In this document: positions 31,188 through 42,385 of the stretch, piece by piece
How positions within the stretch are numbered: position 1 is the stretch's first letter
Layout: every line of letters begins with the position of its first letter
NCBI GenBank assembly: GCA_001179505.1
Contig: CDMY01000759.1
Span: forward strand, 186,919 to 232,624
Direction of reading: 5' to 3'
Length of the DNA stretch: 45,706 bases
Source of the DNA: Vitrella brassicaformis
Taxonomy: Eukaryota > Sar > Vitrellaceae
Program-made: the position numbers and the translations under genes
Notes under the pieces: model-generated
Databases searched by the model: none
What the model was told of the DNA's origin: nothing
What the model saw: only the letters and a program-made list of their open reading frames with translations

Positions 31188-33147
31188 ATGGATGGCTCTC
31201 GTCCGACTGAAGGAGATCAGGCCGACGAACTGGCGCCCTCGTCTGGTGCGGCAAGTGGCGCTGCAGCCGACGCCTGTCTGTCTGGGGTTGTGCCTTCGCT
31301 TTCGCCGTCCACAGCGCATCACACAGATCCCGCTGGTTTCGGTGGAGGCAGCTCCTCCTCGTCTTTGTACATTGCCTTGTTGCGCGAGTGGCGGTTCTTT
31401 CTCTGTGGGCTCACCAGTGGAGTGGCGCAAGCGGCGGCCTTCACGCCTGTTGATAGAGGTGGGTATGTTGGTCAGCCTGTGCGTGCACTAGATGGCCACC
31501 AGATCTGTGTTGTCCAACTCTCTATGTGTATGTGCAGCATTGTATCTTTCGGTGAGGGATCGGCGGCCGTTTCTGCATCGGCAGAACTGGGTTGACCCAT
31601 ACCAGGGCTTCCTGCAGACCATTGTGCACAGAGCCGTCAGTGGAGGCCTCTACTTCCCACTCGGTGACCAGCAGGGCGGCATGACAGGCACCACTATTGG
31701 CCACTCATTCATCAGTCGAGTGTCTATGTGTGTGTGTGCAGAGAGTCTGTTCAAGCCGGTCGTTGAGGAGCTGTTGAGGTCGCAGGATGACGATCGGCCG
31801 CTTGGGGCGTGCGCGTACTTCCTCGCGGTGAGGATGTTCATGCACACATAAAGGCATTAGCACATGGATGCGATGCGTTGCGTTGATGAACCTACAGGGA
31901 AACGCTGCTGGAGTGACCAATGCGCTTCTGCTACACCCCTTGGCAACGGTCAAGTACGCGTGTTGGGGCCAGCCAGCGGAGGGCGGGCGGTTCTGGCCGG
32001 TGGTGCGGCACATCTACTCGGAGGGCGGGGTGCGGCCCTTCCTCAGAGGCGCATTAGCCACTGTCATGCGAGATCTCACCTTCGGGGTCAGTCAGAGAAT
32101 GAAATGCACACCAAATCATCACGAGAAAACATGCCTGCCTCCGGTCGTCACGTGTCGTGTCTGTCATTCACTACCTAGGGTCTGTTTGCGGCCATTCGCC
32201 ATCCGATGACCCGGTTCGCTTTGCGGACGGAGCGGGAGATCAAGGAGCGCATCATCCGAGCACGCAGCTCATCTCCAACAGCGGCAGCCGTCTTCCCCTC
32301 CCTCTCCCTCCCCCCAACAACACACACACACGCCCCCGCATCATCCCAGCCAGCAGCTGCTGCATCCCTCACAGACCTGTCCATCGGTGACCGTCCCCAT
32401 TCTCCTGCGGACGGGGGCATGGCTGCCCCCTTGCTGCCGTCACCTGTTTCTGCGCGCCATCACAGCCCTGTGACGAGGAGTGGTCTTGAGGAGGACCGGC
32501 CGGTGGACCATCAGCACGGCAAGGAGCTCGATTGGCGGAGGAAGAGGGAGAGGGAGAGGGAGCACCCCCAACACCAACACCACCATCATCATCACCACAG
32601 GCATGGCAGGGGCGGAGCGGGCGACGAGAAGCCTGGCCTGACATTCTTCGTCATCAACTCGTTCGCGGCCATGATTGCTGTGGCCGCCAGCAGCCCGTTC
32701 AACTACATCCGGTAGGTGGGCGACCACAGACAGACAGGCAGGCAGACACCAACGAGGGTGTCCGTCCATCTACCTCTCTCTTGTCGTGCCTGCCCTGCCC
32801 TGCACAGGAACATCAAGTTCGCGATCCCGCCAGGACAGCCCACACCGTCGGGCCCAGCCATCCTGAGAGAGTTATGGCGCGAATCCATCGAGGAGGGCGC
32901 CAAACTCGCCGCGGAGCGCAGGCAGCTGATCCAGGACATGGGGAGTCGGCCGCCGCCCTCCCTGCCGGTCTTCATGAAAGTGTTGGCCCAGCACCCGATA
33001 CGCGTGGAGGTGTCGCGGATGCGTGGCTTCTGCCGGCACATGGGGACGCGCCTGCGGCTGGGGTGGGGAAGCTCACGTGTGGCTGTGGGGATGGCCTTCG
33101 CCGCTGTGGTGTACCAGTACTGCATCGATTGGACCGCCTGTGAGTGA
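31188..33147 (+). CDS. Divergent mitochondrial carrier family protein
   Basis: Six phase-consistent exons (31188-31458, 31538-31663, 31742-31827, 31898-32086, 32179-32711, 32808-33147) give about 514 aa. Three carrier-like repeats can be seen. Repeat 1 has FFLCGLTSGVAQAAAFTPVDRAL. Repeat 2 has LAGNAAGVTNALLLHPLATVKYA followed by GGVRPFLRGALATVMRDL. Repeat 3 has FVINSFAAMIAVAASSPFNYIRNI followed by HMGTRLRLGWG. The signature PX[DE]XX[KR] is complete in none: PVDRAL, PLATVK, PFNYIR. The family exchanges metabolites across the mitochondrial inner membrane; the substrate is unknown here. A low-complexity, His-rich insert (HHHHHHRHGRGG near 32585) lies between repeats 2 and 3, making it longer than the usual 300 aa. 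Plastid or peroxisomal location is possible. Confidence 0.75.
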
Positions 33148-33573
33148 GAGAGTGAGGGCGGGATGGGAGGGAGAGGAATGGGTATTTTTTCAGCTGAATA
33201 GCTGAAGAAGGAGCAGGAGAAGAAACGAGAAGAGATTTCGCTCTTGCGAATGAGAAAGGGATGCTGTTTCCCATTTGTGGGGGATGGGGGATTGAGGGTT
33301 TACGGCGCGTCTGCACAGAGGAGCCTCCGTATAGCAGGCAGGTGATGGCGCGTTCAGTCAGCCAGACATGGCATGTGCTCGCGTGGTGGGTGTATCGGTG
33401 GGCGGGTGGGTGGACATGGTCTGCATTGACTGACTGACTGACAGATACTCATACTGGCATTTTGCCTGTCTTTTCAATCATTTTGTCGTCCCTCAATCGC
33501 ATCCACACACACGTCAAAAGTCTCGTGTCACTGTCACACGATCCATGCACAAGGACACTCACACGCAAGCCCC
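33148..33573. other. Convergent intergenic region with a small hairpin
   Basis: 3' ends of the carrier and FtsY genes. TTCAGCT/AGCTGAA (33189-33206) can form a 7-bp stem with a 4-nt loop about 40 bp after the carrier stop, possibly part of 3'-end formation. No gene seen. Confidence 0.4.
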
Positions 33574-35130
33574 CTACTTCTTCCTCCTTGGCCGTCTCGC
33601 ATTGGCCCTTCTCTTCCTGCCGGTCCCTTTGCCCCCTCCTGCAGATGGTGCCCCGCCCCCACCATCAGCCGTCACCAGCTCAAACATGCTGTCGCCTCCC
33701 CCGCCCTTGCTGGCCGCCTGCTGCTGCTTTTGGCCCTTGGTCATCTCAGCGAGCATTTTCCTGCTCTGCTCCTCGATCAGCCGCTTCTCGGCCGCCTCCT
33801 TCTCCGCCCTCTCCCTCATCAAAGCGCCCATTCTCTCTTCCAGAAGACGTGCCTGCTGGGGATTGTAGCCGAACAATGCGTCGACATAGTTCTCGGCATC
33901 GAAGTCTCGGAGGTCCTCCAGCTTCTCCCCCACACCCACGAGCTTGACGGGCAGGTTCAGGTCCCGAACCACCGACACGACAAAGCCCGCGCGAGCAGTG
34001 CCGTCGAGTTTGGTGACCACCAGGCCGGTCACCCCGATGTCCTCCTGCCATATGCGGGCCTGCTCCACCGCATTGCGGCCGATGGACGCGTCAACCACCA
34101 GGAGGATCTCTGCGGGGGCGGCAGGGAGTCTCTTGGACGTCACTTTGACCATCTTCTCGAGCTCCTCATTCAGATCGACGTTGTTGGCCAGCCGGCCGGC
34201 GGTGTCGACAATCATAACGTCGTAAGGCAGCCTGCCGGACTCGTCTGGGAGAGGAGTCAGCGCCTCGTCCAGGGCGGCCTCGACCACCTTCCATGGCTCC
34301 GTTTCCCCCTCCTGCGGCCTGTGGATGTCCACTTGGGCGCGGTTGGCCCACTCCTCCAGCTGGTCGACTGCTGCTGCGCGAAAGGTGTCGCAGGCGGCGA
34401 CGAGCACACGCTTGCCCTCACCCCGCAGCCGAGCCGCCAGCTTGCCGATGGTGGTGGTCTTGCCCATCCCGTTGGCACCCATGACCATCCACACAGTCAG
34501 CCCGTCAGGGCTGTACCGGAGCGCACTTGGCGACTCGGTGGTCTCGCCCTTGTCTGTCCCCATGCGCAGCACCTCCAGTATCTTGCCTCGCAGGACCATC
34601 TTGATGTCTTCAGGGTCGATCTTCTCGCCCCTCGCCGTCGCCCGCAGATCGGTCAGGATGTCGGCTGTGGTGGCCGTGCCGATATCTGCTGACAACAGGA
34701 TCTCCTCGAGCTGCTCGAGCGCCTCCTCCAACTCGAGGTTTACCATCCCGAAGAGGCCGGAGAGGCTCGCCAGCAGCCGGTCTCGCGACTTGCTGAGCCC
34801 CTCTTGGAACTTCTGCAGGTTCTCGCCCACCTTGGAAAGCTTGTCAATGTCCTCCTGGGCCTTGCGCTGGATGAAGTCGAGAATCATCGATGGCTGGTGG
34901 TGGGTCGGCCGCCGGGCGTAAGGGCGGGTGGCACGCCGTCGTGGCAATGGGTTGTGCCGGGTGTGCCATCCGCGATATGAGGGCAGCGGGGCGATGAAAG
35001 ATGGAAGGTGGGATGAAAGGGTGTAGAGGGAGCTCACTGCTGATATGGCTGATGCCACTGCTGCTGTCCAGAGGAGGAGCAGGACGCTCGAGAAAGGCAG
35101 CATCGCCATGGGATGCTGTCGAATGCACAT
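33574..35130 (-). CDS. FTSY: Plastid SRP receptor FtsY
   Basis: A single uninterrupted frame of 518 aa. The N-terminus has a signal sequence (MLPFSSVLLLLWTAAVASA) and then an Arg/His/Pro-rich transit-like region up to about residue 80. The helical N domain follows (FIQRKAQEDIDKLSKVGEN, LELEEALEQLEEILLSADIG), then the GTPase G domain: GANGMGKTTTIGKLAARL (G1), DTFRAAAVDQLEEWA, DVMIVDTAGRL (G3), VVTKLDGTARAG (G4) and GVGEKLEDLRDFD (G5). The C-terminus is a Lys/Gly/Arg-rich low-complexity tail. With cpSRP54 it would guide light-harvesting and other membrane proteins to the thylakoid. It has no introns although nearly all neighbours have many. It is divergent from KRR1, 238 bp apart. The targeting sequence separates it from the bacterial and cytosolic SRP receptors. 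Confidence 0.93.
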   Translation of the reverse strand: MCIRQHPMAMLPFSSVLLLLWTAAVASAISAVSSLYTLSSHLPSFIAPLPSYRGWHTRHNPLPRRRATRPYARRPTHHQPSMILDFIQRKAQEDIDKLSKVGENLQKFQEGLSKSRDRLLASLSGLFGMVNLELEEALEQLEEILLSADIGTATTADILTDLRATARGEKIDPEDIKMVLRGKILEVLRMGTDKGETTESPSALRYSPDGLTVWMVMGANGMGKTTTIGKLAARLRGEGKRVLVAACDTFRAAAVDQLEEWANRAQVDIHRPQEGETEPWKVVEAALDEALTPLPDESGRLPYDVMIVDTAGRLANNVDLNEELEKMVKVTSKRLPAAPAEILLVVDASIGRNAVEQARIWQEDIGVTGLVVTKLDGTARAGFVVSVVRDLNLPVKLVGVGEKLEDLRDFDAENYVDALFGYNPQQARLLEERMGALMRERAEKEAAEKRLIEEQSRKMLAEMTKGQKQQQAASKGGGGDSMFELVTADGGGGAPSAGGGKGTGRKRRANARRPRRKK

Positions 35131-35368
35131 GCTGCGAACGAAACTATACCACCAAATCGCTGTTTCACCTCTTGCTGCTCACAGCGCTCTCTTCATATGC
35201 AGTCCAGCGACGTCTGCTGAAGCTTTTGCAGATCTGCCAGCTCGTGCGGCGTCGGGGAGATCGTGAAACCGAAGCAGGTCAATTGCGAGCTTAGATGTTA
35301 CAACGCTGCGGCTGCGTCCATAAAAGCGTCGGTCAACGCAGCAGGGAGCATTCGTTCAGATCCTATCG
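35131..35368. promoter_or_regulatory. Divergent promoter region, FtsY / KRR1
   Basis: 238 bp between start codons, containing one AAGCTCGCA motif facing FtsY. Confidence 0.55.
35283..35292 (-). promoter_or_regulatory. AAGCTCGCAA motif upstream of FtsY
   Basis: This is a nine of ten match to the 10-mer, read on the minus strand toward FtsY, 153 bp before its ATG. The preceding CT also matches the psaL and MgtC copies (CTAAGCTCGCA). Confidence 0.5.
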
Positions 35369-37512
<2,144 letters not shown>

Positions 37513-37898
37513 ACAGACACTGTGTGTTGTGTGTCTGGCCGTGCCGTGACGGGAGGAGGGGGGAGGCTGGTTGCCGCGTCAGGCAGACATATCGGCTTGT
37601 GTATATCGATGGGCACGTGTCGGTCGGGGCTTTTTCGTCGAGAGAATGGCAATGAGAGAGTGGAGACTGGACTGCTCGATTGTGTTGACAAGGTCACCTT
37701 GTCAAGAGGACATCTCTCTCCTTCTGTCGGTCTGTCTGGGCTGCATTCATACTTCATTCATCCATCCACTCATTTACCGCCGTACCCACACATTAGCCAT
37801 GAATGCGATCTCGCTGGGGCGACTGAACACACACAGACATACCAACAAAGTACAGAAGAGCACAGGCCAAGCGAACACGTGTGCCGCGCTCCTCTCTC
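37513..37898. other. Convergent intergenic region
   Basis: 3' ends of KRR1 and of the unknown gene. It contains a near-perfect palindrome at 37685-37705 and TCTG/CCAT repeats. No gene seen. Confidence 0.45.
37685..37705. repeat. Perfect 10-bp inverted repeat
   Basis: TTGACAAGGT, one C, then ACCTTGTCAA: two perfectly complementary 10-bp arms with a single central base, midway between two converging genes. Confidence 0.9.
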
Positions 37899-38921
37899 TC
37901 ACCTGCTGTGTGCGAGAGTGTCAATCAGGTCGCCACGAGCCGTTCGAATGAAAGATGTCCTCAGCTGTGTGGCCCCCGGCCCGATGGTTGTCGACGGCCG
38001 AACCCTGGTCGCTGTCTTGTCTGTCCCCAGCGGAACAGACACCGTCTTCTGCGTGTCTGATGCCGGCGCCTTGTGCTGCTGCTGGTCGTCTTTGTTGAAC
38101 GCCTCTGCCAGCACCTCCTGAGTGCCCTTCTCCTTCTGTTCGTCTTTGTCTTTGTCTTGGGGTGGCTGAGAGACTTTGGGAAGCACGGGTACAGTGGATA
38201 TGCGATGGCGGGGGTGTGATGTGTGGGCCCTTCCTGGCTCCGCCGGGATGGCCACTGTGAGCGTCCGCATCGACATGTAGGCCGCCTCCTTGCCATCGTA
38301 CTTGTGCTGCACAGAGAGAGAGTCGCTCGCTCGTGAAAGGGCCATATGGTACTGTATGGATGTGTGGCAGTGTGTGTCTCGCCTTCTTACCGCCAGCGTG
38401 TTGAAAAAATTGATCTTCTCGCCGGACTTCAAGGCGGGCCTGACCCATCCAGCCATCCAACCATCCAAGAGTCGATGCTTCCCATGGCGTCTCTCTGTCG
38501 GTGTCTCAGTCGCTGACTCACTCACTCACTCACCGCCAATTTGGTTTCTTGAATGTCTCCAAGAGCCGTCCAATGGCTGGCGGGACGCCCTTCTTACTGC
38601 GGAGTCTGTATTCCTTCGTTCGCCAGAAGAGGCCGGGGCACATGGTCGACTGAACCGCAGAACTGAGAGACGACAAACAGACATGGGCAGCAGACGCAGA
38701 CGCAGGCAGAGTGGGAGTTGGGGGAAGGCGTCTCCCGCACAGTTTCTACCTACCTGTCTGCGAAAGGTCTTGCACTGTGTGCCATACTAAAGAGACAAAC
38801 AGGCAAGCGACAGTCTGGGCGGGAAGGTCCTGTCAAGCCATACTCTTTCTACCTACCTGTAAGCGGCGAAGTCCAGCGGCTCCTTGCCGGCCTGCAGTTT
38901 CGCTCTGCTGTAGAGGTCCAT
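37899..38921 (-). CDS. Unknown protein
   Basis: ATG at 38921 directly follows a possible acceptor (CACTGCAG), so the first coding exon may be preceded by a 5' UTR exon. Five exons keep phase: MDLYSRAKLQAGKEPLDFAAY, MAHSARPFAD, AVQSTMCPGLFWRTKEYRLRS and GVPPAIGRLLETFKKPNWR, PALKSGEKINFFNTLA, then a long last exon starting HKYDGKEAAYMSMRTLTV. The last 110 residues are low complexity and charged (KDKDEQKEKGTQE), ending LAHSR. The middle part, with Trp, Cys and basic residues, looks like a conserved core, but I recognise no family. No signal peptide or membrane segment is visible. Confidence 0.6.
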
Positions 38922-39366
38922 CTGCAGTGCAAACAGACACAAATCGGTGTGAGCACAGGAGGGATGAAGTTATGTGGCATTGCAGCGTGGCATTCTGCAT
39001 TGCAAGCGCCCCCTGTTTGTGCCGCTTCCTCTCCGTGCCTGCTTGGTGCGGTGCTCCCTCTCGCCATCGGACCACTGTGCAATGGGGTCGGCAGCTAGCA
39101 GAAACGCCATGGTGAGGGGCTACGTCTTATTTTCTTCTCCTTCTGCAGATCGGGGTGGGGACCGAAGGGAGGCCAAGTGATTTGGGGACAACGCTGGCGT
39201 CTTTGGCGACGTTCTCGAGTGGCCGTCCCGGTGTGATGGTTCACGTGGAAGACCTTGCAGACATCAGCAGAGGCTAGAGGGTCATTCCGTTTACGCTCAT
39301 TGGCTAAGCTCGCAGGCTGGATCTGGCTGTGAAGCAGGCTCTGCAAGGCACCTTGTGGATAGCAGA
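38922..39366. promoter_or_regulatory. Divergent upstream region, unknown gene / psaL
   Basis: About 445 bp. It includes an in-frame ATG on the minus strand near 39111 (MAFLLAADPIAQ) with no clear donor to connect it to the gene at 38921. The promoter motif lies at 39306-39315. Confidence 0.45.
39306..39315 (+). promoter_or_regulatory. AAGCTCGCAG motif upstream of psaL
   Basis: This exact 10-mer, preceded by GGCT, lies 52 bp before the psaL ATG in the sense orientation. Confidence 0.6.
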
Positions 39367-40358
39367 ATGAAGGTCGTGGCCCTTCTCGCCTTGACGGCCG
39401 CCACGGCCGCCACCGGCTTCGTCCCTGCCCCACTCTCAAGGTGAGCTAATGCAGCCAGCGCCCTGATAAGCCATTCTGTCGCTCATTCGTCCCTGTGTGT
39501 GTCATCTGATTGTTCTGCAGGTCTCCTTTGCGGAGCCTGAAGGGCGGCATCGCTCCGGCGTCAGAGACCGCGACCAATGCCGTGCCTCGCGTGATGATAG
39601 ACCAGGAGCACCCCAGCGACCACCTGCAGGGCAACATCCTGGTCAACTCTGACATCACGCAGGCCCTCATGTCCACCATCCCGTGCTACCGCAAGGGCCT
39701 CCCGCCCGGATGGGCAGGTCTCGAGATCGGGATGGCACATGGGTACTTCCTCTATGGGCCCTTCGCGTACGGCGGCCCCTTCAGGAACGCCGACAACTTC
39801 AGGGAGATCGGCATCGCCAGTGCGAGCGCACTCATCTTCTTCATCGGCTTCCTCCTGCTGGCCTACGGCGGCGCGCAGAACAACGCCTACCTGATGAACC
39901 CGGGCGACGCGTGGGTCACCAAGGGAGCGGTAAGCGACGCGGAAACAGCTGTTCCTGTGGTTGCTTTGGCTTCGTTGATTCCTTCCTTGCCGTGGGTGTG
40001 GTTTATGTGCAGGACGGCAAGATCACGTGGAACCAGGAGGCGTCAGGGTGCAGTGGCGTGGGCAAGCTGCTGATCAAGCAGTCCGACAAGACCGGCGGCC
40101 TCTTCTTCACCGACCCTGCTGACCCCAAGCAGCTGGAGAAGGTACGCACACACAGCAAGGTCTCTGCAAATCTGTCGATCATGTGTGTGTGCGTGTATGT
40201 GTGTGTGTGACTGTGATGCGTGCTATCAGGACTGGCGCAAGTTCTGCTCCTGGTTCACGATTGGTGCCCTCGGCGCGGCCTCGTTCGCCTACTTCGTGTC
40301 GAGCCAGGGTGCAGGCTATGACTTGAGCGCTGGTTCCGGCTTCCCGTTTGCGAGCTGA
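39367..40358 (+). CDS. psaL: Photosystem I reaction centre subunit XI (PsaL), nuclear encoded
   Basis: Four exons (39367-39440, 39521-39929, 40013-40141, 40230-40358) give about 246 aa. The presequence is bipartite: a short signal peptide (VVALLALTAATAATG) followed by FVPAPLSR, the Phe-led transit start typical of red-lineage complex plastids. The mature protein has IPCYRKGLPPGWAGLEIGMAHGYFL, the conserved PsaL entry to the first membrane helix, then GPFRNADNFREIG, SALIFFIGFLLLAYGGAQ and WFTIGALGAASFAYFVSSQ. PsaL sits in the thylakoid membrane next to PsaI and PsaH, and forms the trimer contact in cyanobacteria. The SGCSGVGKLLIKQ...FTDPADPKQL loop before the last helix differs in length from plant PsaL. 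Confidence 0.95.
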
Positions 40359-40855
40359 ATGGATGCAAGGACGAACAAGCAAACAGCCAGCCAGGCAGCC
40401 CGTGTGATGTGCAGTAGACTTCCGGTGAGTCAGCGTGCTCACTGTTTTTCGTCTTTTGAGAGGACCAGGGAGCGTGTGATGTGATGTGAAATATAAGGGG
40501 GTGACGAGAGCGTTACGTGGAAGAGAGGGCGACAGAGGTGTCGGAGCGGTGCGCTGCCGGCTTTTCAACTGGCTGTGACCGCTGCGACACCTCTGTTGTC
40601 CTCGCTTCTGTATATACGCTTGAGCCCTGTGAAGTGAGGCTGGTGTGACTACTCTAGACTACGACCCACTATGAAGGAATTTTTGCCGAAAGTGCGTGCC
40701 TCTCATCATATCCGATCATGTACCCGTCAAACCAGTCACACATTCAAGTCCGACACACCACACGCACGGCACGCTGCAGAAGGTCCACCCATCCCTGACT
40801 ATCCCTCGATCGGTCAAAGCACACAACACCACAGCACAGCATAGGAGGGGCAGCG
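40359..40855. other. Convergent intergenic region
   Basis: 3' ends of psaL and the MgtC-like gene. It has CACACC-rich repeats but no recognisable gene or RNA. Confidence 0.45.
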
Positions 40856-42157
40856 TCATAACTCGTCATCGAATATCTCGCTGAGAGAGAAGAATGGGAT
40901 GGGGAACGATCCCTCGCTGGGCGGCCGGAGCTTCCGCGTGAACCAGTTCAGTCCCCTGTAGAGCGGGATGCTGAGCCGCTGATATTCCAGCACGCCAAGC
41001 GTCAGCAGTGCGCCCCAGATGGCCAGTGCGTAGAGCCCCCTGCCGGCCGCCACACCCAGAGCTGCTGCCACCCATATGCCTGGTGGACACCAGCATGACA
41101 TGACATGACAAGACATGGCAACACATCACAGCAACAGGGGACAAGCAAGCGCTTTCTCTTCCCCCGTGTATTTCGCATTGATCCATTCACCCACAAACTT
41201 ACCTGCGGCAGTGGTGATGCCCCTGAGAGCGATCTTTCCCCCCGGCTCGACGTTCCAAGAGCCATCAATGATGCCGGCACCGATGAACCCCACACCCGAC
41301 GCTACTTGTGCTGCTATCCGTGCCGGGTCGCCCCCCACTGAGGCGAAGCTCAGACTCGCCAGCGTGAAGACGGCCGCGCCGACGGACACCAGTGTGGTGG
41401 TGCGAATGCCCGCCGGCCGCTTGGACGAGAATCGCCGCTCGATGCCAATCACAGCCCCGACAGCTCCCGCCACGGACAGGCGGCATGTCATCTCCAGCTC
41501 GCGCCTCCAGTCGATGAACATGGTCGGCTCGAGGAAGCGGAACAGCAGAGAGAAGATAAGGGAGCTGGTCGACAGCATCGCTATCAGCACGATCTGGGAG
41601 AAGTTGTCGAACCGCGAGCGCTCCTTCTCCCTCATGGCGTCCATGGCCTGGGCTGCCGCGCCGTAAGGGCCGAGCGCCTTGTAGTCTGGGGGAGAGTGAG
41701 GTGGAGGCTTCACGCTGTTGGCCGTGCCTTTGCTCTTGGGGGCTTTCAGCTCCTCCACTGCCTCGCTCGGCACGTTGTCCAGCAGACTTGTGCTGTGACA
41801 GCGGGTCATTGCGGACCGTCGTAGAGGCCGAGGTGGAAAGAGTAGAGGTGAGCCGTCACGTTGCGGCCGTGCCTGGTGGTCCCCAAACAGACCTCCTCTC
41901 CGTGGCCGCCTCGCCGTGAGTGCATCATCATCACTGGACAGACTCATCAGTGGCCGTGTCGGTCTGTTGCGATGGGTCCTTGCCTGGATCTCTCGTGGGT
42001 GTCGGCGCAACGGCGCGACGAAGGACGGCGGCCTCGCTTCATGGATGAGTCTTGCTGTTCTGTCTGGATGCAAGCACGGGCCTCCAGACGATGAAGCAAC
42101 CGGGCTTGCCTGCAGCAGTAGTGGCTGGTACAGCGTCATGGATGCCGTCATGCTCAT
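40856..42157 (-). CDS. MgtC/SapB-family membrane protein
   Basis: Two exons (41203-42157, 40856-41079) give 392 aa. About 185 N-terminal residues are low complexity and Arg/Pro/Ser-rich, possibly targeting or regulatory. The family core follows: SQIVLIAMLSTSSLIFSLLF, RLSVAGAVGAVIGIERRF, GIRTTTLVSVGAAVFTLAS, IAAQVASGVGFIGAGIIDG and RGITTAAGIWVAAALGVAAG, making four to five membrane helices. In bacteria MgtC-type proteins are linked to survival at low magnesium and to ATP synthase control. The role in an alga is unknown. The C-terminus ends DDEL, which resembles ER-retrieval signals, but this may be chance. The gene is divergent from the kinase gene, 228 bp away. Confidence 0.85.
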
Positions 42158-42385
42158 CGGAGGGCGAGCTTAGCTTGGCTGCGAGCTTAGAGTGAGCGAA
42201 CAAAACCACGACTGCTTGGTGAATCAGAGAGCCAAGCAGTGCACGCAGCAAAAGGTGATCGACAGGAAGGATGGAAGAGTGAACTATTGATTTTTCGTTC
42301 GACGCGTACGTACCACCAAGTGGCGATGGTGTTCTGACACGTGGAGCCCTGTGTCTGTTTGTCACCACCTGAGCTGTGAGATAAG
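42158..42385. promoter_or_regulatory. Divergent promoter region, MgtC-like / diacylglycerol kinase
   Basis: 228 bp between start codons. Two copies of the motif core face the MgtC-like gene (42179-42188 complete; 42164-42171 AAGCTCGC only). Confidence 0.55.
42164..42188 (-). promoter_or_regulatory. Double AAGCTCGC(AG) motif upstream of the MgtC-like gene
   Basis: Read on the minus strand: CTAAGCTCGCAG, six bases, then TAAGCTCGC, ending 7 bp before the ATG at 42157. Both copies are in the sense orientation. Confidence 0.55.

Noticed and set aside
39080-39111. MAFLLAADPIAQ as the start of the gene at 37899-38921
   Set aside because: The frame hits a stop, and no donor in it connects in phase to the exon at 38921.
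40856-40867. C-terminal DDEL as an ER-retrieval signal
   Set aside because: The protein is a multi-pass membrane protein without a clear signal peptide, so the topology needed for retrieval is unproven.
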